A stretch of 64,000 nt of DNA from contig OZ025253.1 in assembly GCA_964019135.1 (NCBI GenBank), positions 37,994,548 through 38,058,547 on the forward strand, written 5' to 3'. The position numbers and the translations under genes were made by a program. This DNA is from Arenicola marina (lineage: Eukaryota; Annelida; Polychaeta; Arenicolidae). A model generated the notes under the pieces. That model ran no database searches. It was not told the origin of the DNA and worked only from the letters and a program-made list of their open reading frames with translations. Of this stretch, positions 26,701 to 35,584 are shown piece by piece (the stretch's first letter is position 1; each line of letters opens with the position of its first letter).

Positions 26701-27838
26701 TGGGACGTGGAGTCTGTATCACTGTATTGCCTCCTTCCAGGTCTGTTTGGCTTCATCTCGCTGGGACGTGGAGTCTGTATCACTGTATTACCTCCTTCCA
26801 GGTCTGTTTGGCTTCATCTCGCTGGGACGTGGAGTCTGTATCACTGTATTACCTCCTTCCAGGTCTGTTTGGCTTCATCTCGCTGGGACGTGGAGTCTGT
26901 GTCACTGTATTACCTCCTTCCAGGTCTGTTTGGCTTCATCTCGCTGGGACGCGGAGTCTGTATCACTGTATTACCTCCTTCCAGGTCTGTTTGGCTTCAT
27001 CTCGCTGGGACGTGGAGTCTGTATCGCTGTATTGCCTCCTTCCAGGTCTGTTTGGCTTCATCTCGCTGGGACGTGGAGTCTGTATCACTGTATTACCTCC
27101 TTCCAGGTCTGTTTGGCTTCATCTCGCTGGGACGTGGAGTCTGTATCACTGTATTACCTCCTTCCAGGTCTGTTTGGCTTCATCTCGCTAGGACGTGGAG
27201 TCTGTATCACTGTATTACCTCCTTCCAGGTCTGTTTGGCTTCATCTCGCTGGGACGTGGAGTCTGTATCGCTGTATTGCCTCCTTCCAGGTCTGTTTGGC
27301 TTCATCTCGCTGGGACGTGGAGTCTGTATCACTGTATTACCTCCTTCCAGGTCTGTTTGGCTTCATCTCGCTGGGACGTGGAGTCTGTATCGCTGTATTG
27401 CCTCCTTCCAGGTCTGTTTGGCTTCATCTCGCTGGGACGTGGAGTCTGTATCACTGTATTACCTCCTTCCAGGTCTGTTTGGCTTCATCTCGCTAGGACG
27501 TGGAGTCGGTATCACTGTATTACCTCCTTCCAGGTCTGTTTGGCTTCATCTCGCTGGGACGTGCAGTCTGTATCACTGTATTACCTCCTTCCATGTCTGT
27601 TTGGCTTCATCTCGCTGGGACGTGGAGTCTGTATCACTGTATTACCTCCTTCCAGGTCTGTTTGGCTTCATCTCGCTGGGACTAGCAGTCTGTAGCACTG
27701 TATTACCTCCTTCCAGGTCTGTTTGGCTTCATCTCGCTAGGACGTGGAGTCTGTATCACTGTATTGCCTCCTTCCAGGTCTGTTTGGCTTCATCTCGCTG
27801 GGACGTGGAGTCTGTATCGCTGTATTGCCTCCTTCCAG

Positions 27839-27997
27839 GTCTGTTTGGCTTCATCTCGCTGGGACTTCTCCTAATACCCATGTACTACATCCGTGCCGAC
27901 CGTCCATTCTCCACCGACCCGGAGCGCCGCCTGGAGAACACTCCCGACGCCTTCGTGCAGCTCGCCAACAGCTGGCAAATCATGCTGGCCACCTTCG
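27839..27997 (+). CDS. SLC35F6: SLC35F6 exon (partial gene): middle membrane segment of a DMT-family transporter-like protein
   Basis: The 159-base exon is phase 1 at both ends. Its acceptor CCTTCCAG lies in the last 61-bp repeat unit, and its donor is TTCG|GTACGT. It encodes GLFGFISLGLLLIPMYYI, then an acidic loop with RPFSTDPERRLENTPDAF and ends ..WQIMLATFG. Human SLC35F6 (ANT2BP, C2orf18), from memory, has GLFGF, LLLVPMYYI and a TLEDALDAF loop at the same place, followed by the same GN..SIAFFNF junction. The family is in the drug/metabolite transporter superfamily with about ten membrane helices. The human protein is lysosomal or mitochondrial, and its substrate is not established. Upstream exons lie left of the window, beyond at least 27.8 kb of repeat. 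Reading leftward without splicing stays open through the array, so the exon start is set by the acceptor and by homology, not by an ATG. Confidence 0.93.
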
Positions 27998-28394
27998 GTA
28001 CGTCCTTGACCTTGAGCGAGCGGACCTTGTCAAATATGGTTACCATAATGAAACGCGTGTTGGTAGTGAAATGTGATCAATATATGGAAATAGATGCGAC
28101 GTTGTATTCTTCTATTGATAAGTAACTATGAAATGCGTATCCGGTGTGTGCTAGGTATGTAGGGCTGTACGCAAGCTAATTAATGCAGAGCAGGTTGGTG
28201 TAATGCGGGATTCCTGCATTGAGTGAAAGTGCTAGCGTTGTTACCTAGTATTACCAAACCCAGTATTAGTAACGTGTGTATACGCCTGATATCTGCCCAA
28301 GTAACGCACACGCATATATACATATGGGTCATTTATATGTGCTAACTAATATAAAGAACCTAAGAAATAAAGTACTTTAATGTTACGCATCCAC

Positions 28395-28570
28395 GTGCAA
28401 TAATGCGACACGTTACCAGAGCAGAGCGAAGTGTCCTCGGTTCGAATCCGGGTCCGAGTTCTTAATCTGGGGCGTGTTTCATCCGTTCCTCATTCCTCGT
28501 CCCGGGAGGTTCCTGGACCCAAGTTTTCCCCCCTTGTGTGCACAACATGGCCTAAGACACCAATTCCTTC
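28395..28570 (+). mobile_element. tRNA-derived SINE fragment, second family
   Basis: It contains a perfect Pol III B box (GGTTCGAATCC at about 28,439) followed by a non-tRNA body, but has no matching A box upstream. Its body differs from the SINE heads that follow, so it is probably a 5'-truncated copy of another family. Confidence 0.5.
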
Positions 28571-28576
28571 ATCTTT

Positions 28577-29417
28577 GGGGCCGCCCGATAGCTCAGTGGG
28601 TTAGAGCGTTGGCCTTGAATGCTCTGGCCAACTTATAGCCTAACGCCACGTGGATCGGTGGTTCGAGCCCCGCTGTGGCCATGTCTGTGTGGTCGCAGGA
28701 TAAGGATCCCTTGTCTTTTTTCGCAAAGAGAGTAGGATGCTATCCCCGGGGACATGGCTCCACCCCTCTTCCTTCCGGGGCCGGCCCGGTAGCTCATTGG
28801 GCTAGAGCGCTCATGTTGAGTCCTCTGGCCACCTGAGAGACTAACGCCACGTGGATCGGTGGTTCGAGCCCCGCTGTGGCCATGTCTGTGTGGTCGCATG
28901 ATGAAGATACCATGTCCTTCTTTGCAAAGAGTAGGGGGTTACCCCCCGGGGACATGGCCCCCCCCCCTTCCTTCCTTCCGGGGCCGGCTCGATCACTCAG
29001 TGGGCTAGAGCCCGTGGATAGGCGGTTCGCGCCCCGCTGTGGCCATGTCTGTGTGGTCGCATGATGAAGATACCATGCCCTTCTTCGCAAAGAGTAGGGG
29101 GTTACCCCCCGGGGACATGGCTCCACCCCCCCCCCTTCCTTCCTTCCGGGGCCGGCTCGATCACTCAGTGGGCTAGAGCACGTGGATAGGCGGTTCGCGC
29201 CCCGCTGTGACCATGTCTGTGTGGTCGCATGATGAAGATACCATGCCCTTCTTCGCAAAGAGTAGGGGGTTACCCCCCGGGGACATGGCTCCACCCCCCC
29301 CCTTCCTTCCTTCCGGGGCCGCCTCGATCACTCAGTGGGCTAGAGCACGTGGATAGGCGGTTCGCGCCCCGCTGTGACCATATATCCATAGTCGAATACA
29401 CAACCAACCAACCAACC
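28577..29417 (+). mobile_element. Tandemly amplified tRNA-derived SINE (five heads, one tail)
   Basis: There are five head-to-tail copies starting at 28,577, 28,777, 28,980, 29,148 and 29,315. The first two keep an A box (TAGCTCAGTGG at 28,589) and a B box (GGTTCGAGCCC at 28,660) about 70 bases apart, too far for a tRNA. The next copies are about 168 bp and have lost the segment between the boxes. The last copy runs into a tail of CAAC repeats (29,399-29,417). The same tail ends the single copy at 31,364, so this was one SINE whose body was then multiplied in place. Confidence 0.85.
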
Positions 29418-29440
29418 TTCATTTTCTTTCCTTCAACCAG

Positions 29441-29799
29441 GCAACGTGGTCAGCATCGCCTTCTTCAACTTCTGCGGCATCAGCGTGACGAAGGAGCTGA
29501 GCGCCACCACGCGGATGGTGCTGGACTCCATGCGGACGCTGGTCATCTGGGTCGTGTCCCTGGCCGTCCTGTGGCAGCCCTTCAGCGTCCCATCCTTCCT
29601 GATGCAGGCCGGGGGCTTTGTCCTCCTCATCTTCGGCATGTTTCTCTACAACAACCTCCTCGTCACGCCGCTGATCCGATATTTCGGTTGCCTTGGCGAC
29701 GAGGACGCATCCGGATTGACGGTGAAGGCGGATGACGACGAGGTGGCCCCGCTGCTGCCGGATCGCGACTATGATCGTATTAATGCCGAAAACGGTTAG
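29441..29799 (+). CDS. SLC35F6: SLC35F6 last coding exon: C-terminal helices and cytosolic tail
   Basis: The acceptor is TTCCTTCAACCAG|GC, phase 1, completing the Gly of LATFG. The protein continues NVVSIAFFNFCGISVTKEL and SATTRMVLDSMRTLVIW, nearly identical to human SLC35F6. Two hydrophobic helices follow, around TLVIWVVSLAVLWQPF and GGFVLLIFGMFLYNN. The tail is acidic and contains EVAPLL, which fits the [DE]xxxL[LI] sorting motif. Human has ERLL preceded by EQ at the corresponding place, consistent with lysosomal targeting. The reading frame stops at TAG (29,797-29,799) after NAENG, and a canonical AATAAA follows at 29,917. This is the simplest gene end. The donor-like ACG|GTTAGT at 29,794 allows an alternative splice to 31,827. 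Confidence 0.95.
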
Positions 29800-29916
29800 T
29801 TTGTGATACATTATATATTTATATATACATACATCTAGTTGAGTCTCGATCAGGACATAATATGGACTGATGGATGTAATTTGCGTGTGATATATTATCG
29901 CCAATAACTGCCGATT

Positions 29917-29922
29917 AATAAA
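29917..29922 (+). promoter_or_regulatory. Poly(A) signal for SLC35F6
   Basis: AATAAA lies 118 bases after the TAG stop on the same strand, a normal distance for a short 3' UTR. A T-rich stretch lies shortly downstream. Confidence 0.65.
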
Positions 29923-30204
29923 GCATGGTATTTATTGCATGAAGCTATTTGCATTTAGTAATTGGCTGTCGGTATGAAATGGGTTATTTAAAGGATTTAA
30001 AGTCCTGAAAACGAAAGTAATGAAGAGTAATGTGAGTTATCCCCTGAATTCCTCTTTGCGGCATTGTCTCATGCATTTCAAACATTCCCTTACCGATACT
30101 TTAATATCATATGATATAACTTTCCAAAGTACATCCGTCATGCACTCTGCATGGTGTTAAATTCTGTTGAGCCTCAAACCCATGTCAAAATATAAACATA
30201 AACC

Positions 30205-30372
30205 CAGTGTCGAAAGCAAAAATAATCATTAAAACTGAAATATCATGTGCTATGTAACATAAAACTTAAGTTTAACTTGGGATAAAAACAGTGTAGAAAT
30301 CAAAAATAATCATTGAAACTGAAATATCATGTGCTATATAACAAACGTTAATATTAACTTGGGATAAAAGTG
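30205..30372. repeat. 84-bp tandem duplication
   Basis: Two copies of an AT-rich 84-base segment start at 30,205 and 30,289. Both include AATAATCATT, CTGAAATATCATGTGCTAT and AACTTGGGATAAAA, with scattered substitutions. Confidence 0.8.
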
Positions 30373-30570
30373 TAGCCAATGGTGCGGTAATCATGGTTGG
30401 AAATATAGGTATGGTATAACGAATCTAAAGAAATAACAAATAAGAGAAACGAACTGGACTATACCAACGCGATGGTGGTTACGATGAATAATTGTTTTAG
30501 AACATCTTTACATGGGAAAAAACTGTGCCTCGCATGAAACCGGATAAAGAAAATATCTATGTGAAACAAT

Positions 30571-30715
30571 ACCGATACTTCTGTTGGGGGGTCGAACCTG
30601 GGTCTGTCAGTGCACTTCCGACCAATACCGATACTTCTGTTGGGGGTTCGAACCTGGGTCTGTCAGTACACTTCCGACCAATACCGATACTTCTGTTGGG
30701 GGTCGAACCTGGAAA
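30571..30715 (+). repeat. 56-bp tandem repeat with B-box-like core
   Basis: About 2.6 copies start at 30,571, 30,627 and 30,683. Each holds GGGTTCGAACCTGG or GGGGTCGAACCTGG, which resembles a Pol III B box. It may be a multiplied SINE fragment. No A box was found. Confidence 0.7.
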
Positions 30716-31194
30716 TGTTGAAAATTACTCGAAGAATTGATTTTGAGCAATGTTGAGCGTTCGCGCCAAGTCTTCAGTTGAACCTGTGACCCTTGATTGA
30801 AATATGAACGTGGCGTTTTGTACTGCGTAGGGATTCCAAATCATGAAATGTACAAATAGTTCTAGAACTAGGATTAATGACAGGTGTTCACCTGTTTGTA
30901 GACAATTTTCCGTTGTTTCTCCACAAGATTCGCTGGGCGCAATCTGCCGCTCACCCTCTCGTAGTTATTCAGCATTCAGTTCATGACCTCATATTTGAAT
31001 ATTCATGAAATCACGACTCGACATCCCCACATTGTCGTATTTCCTGGCTTAAATAGGAGACTGTCGCGCATAGTTTATCTGTACCAGTAGTTGCTGCAGA
31101 CATATTAACTAACAATTGGCCATGTAGGTTCTGATATAAGTTCAAATCAAAACTTTAACCCCCAATCGAATAAAAGCAGTTGTAGCCTCGACGC

Positions 31195-31275
31195 AATAAT
31201 GATCCATTTCGCAGCCTCTAACATGGAATATGGATTGAACACAGCCGGATGTTTTTCAAAACCTTGTCAATTTCC
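31195..31275. repeat. Direct duplication flanking SINEs, left copy
   Basis: This segment, with CCATTTCGCAGCCTCTAACA and GGATTGAACACAGCCGGATG, recurs at 31,686-31,766 with few changes. The two SINE insertions at 31,295-31,620 lie between the copies. Confidence 0.85.
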
Positions 31276-31279
31276 GTTA

Positions 31280-31360
31280 CTCCGCGGTTACGGTTGGTTG
31301 GTTGGTGCGAGCGCTCTAGCCCACTGAGCTAATGCGCCGGCCCCCTCCGCGGTTACGGTG
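31280..31360 (-). mobile_element. Very short inverted SINE head with 15-bp target duplication
   Basis: On the minus strand a SINE 5' end (GGGGCCGGCGC, then TAGCTCAGTGG) runs about 40 bases and goes straight into the CAAC-type tail. The insert (about 31,295-31,345) is flanked by CTCCGCGGTTACGGT on both sides, a clear target-site duplication. It is therefore a genuine insertion of a body-less SINE. Confidence 0.75.
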
Positions 31361-31363
31361 TTG

Positions 31364-31620
31364 AGGGGCCGGCGCGATAGCACAGTGGGTTAAAGCGCTC
31401 GCCTTGAGTGCTCTGGTCACCTGAGAGCCTAACGGCACGTGGATCGATGGTTCGAGCCCCGTTGTGGTCATGCCTGTGTGGTCACAGGATAAAGATCCCA
31501 TGTCCTTCTTCGCAAAGAGTAGGGGTCACCCCCGGGAACATGGCTCCACTCTCCCTTCCTTCTCCCATTGACGCGATATGACCAACAGTGGTTAAAGCGT
31601 CCTGAATATACAACCAACCA
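31364..31620 (+). mobile_element. tRNA-derived SINE, near complete
   Basis: It begins GGGGCCGGCGCGATAG, has an A-box region (TAGCACAGTGGGTTA), a B box (GGTTCGAGCCCC at about 31,449), the family body (CCATGTCCTTCTTCGCAAAG) and a tail ending ACAACCAACCA. It is the best single copy here of the family amplified at 28,577. Confidence 0.85.
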
Positions 31621-31685
31621 TGTTACAGCGAACCATTTTTTTTACACATGGCTCACGTAGGACTCACGACTACAATTCATATATA

Positions 31686-31766
31686 ATAATCCATTTCGCA
31701 GCCTCTAACATGGAATATGGATTGAACATAGCCGGATGTCTTTCAAAACCTTGTCAATTTCCATGT
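31686..31766. repeat. Direct duplication flanking SINEs, right copy
   Basis: Partner of 31,195-31,275. The spacing is about 490 bases. Confidence 0.85.
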
Positions 31767-31826
31767 TCTTCATGACGGTGTCTCGGATGATGATGACTTT
31801 AAGTGCATTTGGCTTGTTTATTGCAG

Positions 31827-31906
31827 GGCATGCTGATGTCACTGAAAACCGTGGGCGGCCCACGAATTCCAGAGGTCAACGAGACAGCTTCGGTAGCATC
31901 CAGTAA
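31827..31906 (+). CDS. Possible alternative last exon of SLC35F6
   Basis: A good acceptor (GCTTGTTTATTGCAG|GG) at 31,826 is compatible in phase with the weak donor ACG|GTTAGT at 29,794. Joining them would replace the stop after NAENG with a 25-residue hydrophilic extension (HADVTENRGRPTNSRG.. to SIQ) ending in TAA at 31,904. Human SLC35F6 has no such extension, and the poly(A) signal at 29,917 argues that the main form ends earlier. This is a splice-site inference only. Confidence 0.3.
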
Positions 31907-32293
31907 ATCAATATGTTCATATCGCGATCATTACATGACATGGACAAATGATATGAAATCCTGCAACTTTGTGTATGATGATTGAGGTTTCTTGGTGTAA
32001 TTAACACTTTCGGGGAGAACTTGATGATGAGGCGGTATGGTGGTCACAATGTCAGTTTGATTCGATTGATTAGGAGATATATGTATAATCTGCTTTATTG
32101 TCCATCCGTGCATCGTTCTTGTTGCGTTCGTGCTTGCCTGTCCAGAGTTTCGTTATTTTTCTAAATGTATTACAGTACGTGGCGATTAAAACATGGACGA
32201 CATCAAGACATTTAGAACGGATCCGGGGCCATCTGTTTGGTAACCGCATGGCATATTGTTCAGCGTGTTGGAACATATCAGTGTAGTTGCAAC

Positions 32294-32690
32294 GCATAAT
32301 TGTATGAACGCCGTGTTCATTCGCCGTGTCAGTGCGTGTCAATCTGTTTACACGCGATGCCCCGCACATCAGAGTCATAATTTTGATAAGATTAATACTC
32401 CGTTGTTTGATTTTACGAGCAATTTTCTAATCGAGACATCGCCCCCGGGTTCACTTTTTCAGTGCATGTCAATCTGTTTACACGAGAGATGCCTCACTAA
32501 TGCCTCACAAGATTAATACTACGTTGTTTGATATACGATCAAGTTTCTAATCAAATGCATAATTGTATCACCGCCGGGTTCACTTTTTCAGTGCGTGGCA
32601 ATCGGTTTACACGAGGTGCCCCACACCTCAGAATCATAATAAGATATATATCCGTTGTTTCATCTACGAGCAAATTTTTAATTGGGATTT
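32294..32690. repeat. Degenerate three-copy repeat of about 130 bp
   Basis: Three diverged copies share CATAATTGTAT, CCGGGTTCACTTTTTCAGTG, CAATCTGTTTACACGAG and CCGTTGTTTGAT. No coding or transposon signature was seen. Confidence 0.7.
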
Positions 32691-32699
32691 AATTTGCAC

Positions 32700-35560
32700 C
32701 CAAAATGTATCAATGTCGCTGAAGCGCTATTCATGTAATAGGCACTCAATGAAGAAATGGGAAAAAAATTGAAACGCGCTCTCAAACAGGTTACCATGGT
32801 TACCAGGTTAACTGAGGTTTCAGTTATGTCCAATAACCTCTTTAATTACATGCATGTCAGATTTCGCCGTGTATTTTTGTAGCCAGGTGTGTCACTATGC
32901 CTGTCCGTTGGGTTGCCCTGGTGTGTTAAAATCGATGTACATAACAGTTGGATTGCAATACACCCAGTCGTGTTATAATGAGTATTTGAGTGCTCAATCA
33001 TATTAACATTGATAAGTCTTGCGCCAAGTGACTCATTTTGTGTGTTGCTCTTAGGTTGCCTGCACTGTCTTGCAAACAGTCGACGAGTCTTGACTTGGCT
33101 TGTATATGTTGCCGCACCATAGTGTTTCGCGCCCATTGATAAGATTCTGCTTGGGAAGGTTCTCGGAGGGACTTGCAATGCCGCGCCTTTTTTGAAATTA
33201 CACAGCGATAGAAATCAATTGTTTGGCATTCACTGTACCTAATCTAATCAGATGGTATAGCTTTCCAGCTACACATTTGCCAAGTGCGGCCCTTAAATGT
33301 GGGATGTGCAATTCTCTTCATTTTTCGCTAATTTTTCCGTAGGACGTATTCTTGCCCTCCACTGGTGGCCGACTCAAACAAAGTCACCCGTGCAGGCCCA
33401 CTTTTGCACTTGGTGGACATTTGTACTGACGCACACGGGTGGTTCCTTCGCCAGATATTTAGCACCACTTTTCCATGTGGTTTCCTGGACGTTTTAAAAA
33501 CCGAAATTAAACTCTTGAGTCATCCTACGTTACCGTCAGTTATGACGGTTACCAAGTATAACACTGGTATTAGGCGCACTTTTATTACCTCCGATGACCG
33601 CAATTCACGATAATAATTTTACTTGTATGAAAGAAAGTCACAGCATGCTAATGTGGTCTCGACAACCTGCACCATACTCACTGTATGATAGTTAAAATTA
33701 TATACCGACGTATTGTAGACTGGAAAATGTTATCACCATGACAACTGGTATGTGGCAACGTGTCCCGCTGCAAATAATCCCTGGATATCTCATTTGCGAT
33801 ACGATTACGAATACGAATGGAACAAACATGGGAGGAATTGTAATTGTACATTGATAACCTAATATTACATATGTGTACTGACGTGTGTTGAACTGTGGTA
33901 AAAGGATTTAGTATTTGATTAAAAAACTTTTCTTATATATTTATCTGATAAAACTTGGTTGTGTGAAGACATTGGAGGCCGCACCGTTTCCACTGATCGG
34001 GCTGAATGCGGAAATCGGTCTCTTTGTTGCATGCTAGGGCATCAAATTTGGCATTGATTTATTTCTTCTTTCTTTTTTTTCAATTTTAAATGAAATAAAT
34101 GCGATGAGGCAACTTGTAGTTCGAAAAAAGCTTCCAATTAATACTAAGCTATAGTGCACTGTTAAGAATGCAACTGAAAGCGTCGTTGGTCACACCCGTC
34201 TTGAAGATGAGTTTTGGCTATTTTATCTTATTCTTGCGAGCATGTAAAGTCGTTATTAGGCAATCCCGGGCCGATCGGAATCAATGGCGGACTGCTATAA
34301 AACAGCATAATGCCCTGTACACTTGTGCTGTTCACAGTTGTGATATGAATACAATAGATAGAGGTTAGGGAGTGAAGGAATGTGTACAACGGTTTGGTTT
34401 GCTCACCTAGTTTGTGATCGGTTCGTAGGTATGCGTTATAATGAGGTAATCCTGGAACAACTGTGTCTTCGCGTTTATTTTTTCAAGGAAAAGGAGAATA
34501 AAATTATACTAGCTATATTAAGTGGTTGTCTTTGATGATCTGGCCGTCGCCAGGAGTATAAACACGAGGGTAATCCCTGTACCATACCCCGCCGCATGGT
34601 AATGTTTCGCAAGCAACGCTGACACCAGGCTAAATATTGTCGTCGGTTGCAAGCGTCTCAAAGATATTGAAGCTGTCTATGTAAGCCATTTTTATCATCA
34701 TTCAAGAGAAATTACGTAACTCACAGAACGAAGGGAACTGTTCTGGCTGTACCTGGTATCTCTACCCAATGACAAAAGACGCGATCTTCTCGCCGTACCG
34801 TTGCAATAACACGTCAGCCGGAAGCAAACTAAGTCCCCAATAATGCATGCGGTCCGTACTCGAATGGGTCGATGCAGGGGAGGGTCGGCATATTTCGATC
34901 ACTTTGTGACGCAACCTTCTCTCGGCGAGGACTGCAGCAACGCATATAACACCTAAGCAGTAGGTTACATATTTCAGTATGGAGTCGCCTTCTGTTTAGT
35001 GCCGCCCTCTGGCGAATATATCGTAAATGTTTATGTCAGTGATGGTTTTAATAGGCTAACCCAGTTGTTAACACGACACCCCCGGACCAGTGCCGCATGG
35101 CCGGTGCCGCCGACGCCGGTCCTGTGATAGCATCCAGCACTGACAATCAATCGCATCAGTTACGTGCTATGACATAGACTGTCGGTCTGCGGAAAAGGTG
35201 ACGAAAATACATGTTGCGCGCTGTATATTTCCCAGATATTTCACAGGTATCTGGTCAAAGTACTGCTCCCTTGCTGCAGCCTAAATGAAATAGCCTACAT
35301 AATGCCCATAAGGGATTAGGAACCATAGTCAGAAACTGAGAATCTTGCTGCCCGTCCATGTCTATCACTTTTCAATCCCGGCTGTGTGACAATTCGATTT
35401 AAAGTTCCGATACCATTCACAGTATGATTGTGAAGTACGCGATCCGATTAATATGCCATTACAGTAAGCAATTAGAGTCACAGATAGTGTCAGTGACAGT
35501 CTGTTTTTAAAATCAATAAAACATAAACGCACCGAACTGTCACATTCCGAGTGAAAAGTA
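32700..35560. other. Intergenic stretch without recognised features
   Basis: AT-rich single-copy-looking DNA. Short open frames occur at chance level, and I see no conserved protein, RNA gene or transposon ends. Confidence 0.5.
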
Positions 35561-35584
35561 ACAACATGGCGTCTAAAGTGAAGC

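Larger units (their letters stand above)
1..27838 (+). repeat. 61-bp minisatellite made of the SLC35F6 exon's 3' splice junction
   Basis: About 457 head-to-tail units of 61 bp. Each unit has two parts: 34 bases ending in a pyrimidine-rich acceptor (ACCTCCTTCCAG), and 27 bases (GTCTGTTTGGCTTC, then ATCTCGCTGGGAC) identical to the first 27 bases of the SLC35F6 exon that starts at 27,839. The array ends exactly at that exon's acceptor, so it fills the 3' end of the upstream intron. It continues past the left edge of the window. The exon part encodes GLFGF, which is also in the human protein, so the exon is the source and the array the product. The consensus has no stop codon in any plus frame, and 61 is not a multiple of three, so enormous open frames arise as artefacts. 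Most length variants fall in the pyrimidine tract (ttttcag, ttctcag). A few units lose the acceptor AG, for example near 3,420, 3,726 and 26,129. Confidence 0.97.
27998..29440 (+). other. SLC35F6 intron, SINE-filled
   Basis: This is a 1,443-base intron from GTACGT to CTTCAACCAG. The first 400 bases show nothing I recognise. The rest is SINE-derived (28,395-29,417). The SINE tail of repeated CAAC runs to within about 22 bases of the acceptor, so the pyrimidine tract of the last exon directly abuts the insertion. Confidence 0.85.

Noticed and set aside
28577-28870. tRNA genes at the A-box and B-box sequences.
   Set aside because: The boxes are about 70 bases apart, no cloverleaf can be drawn, and the sequence continues into a SINE body with a shared tail.
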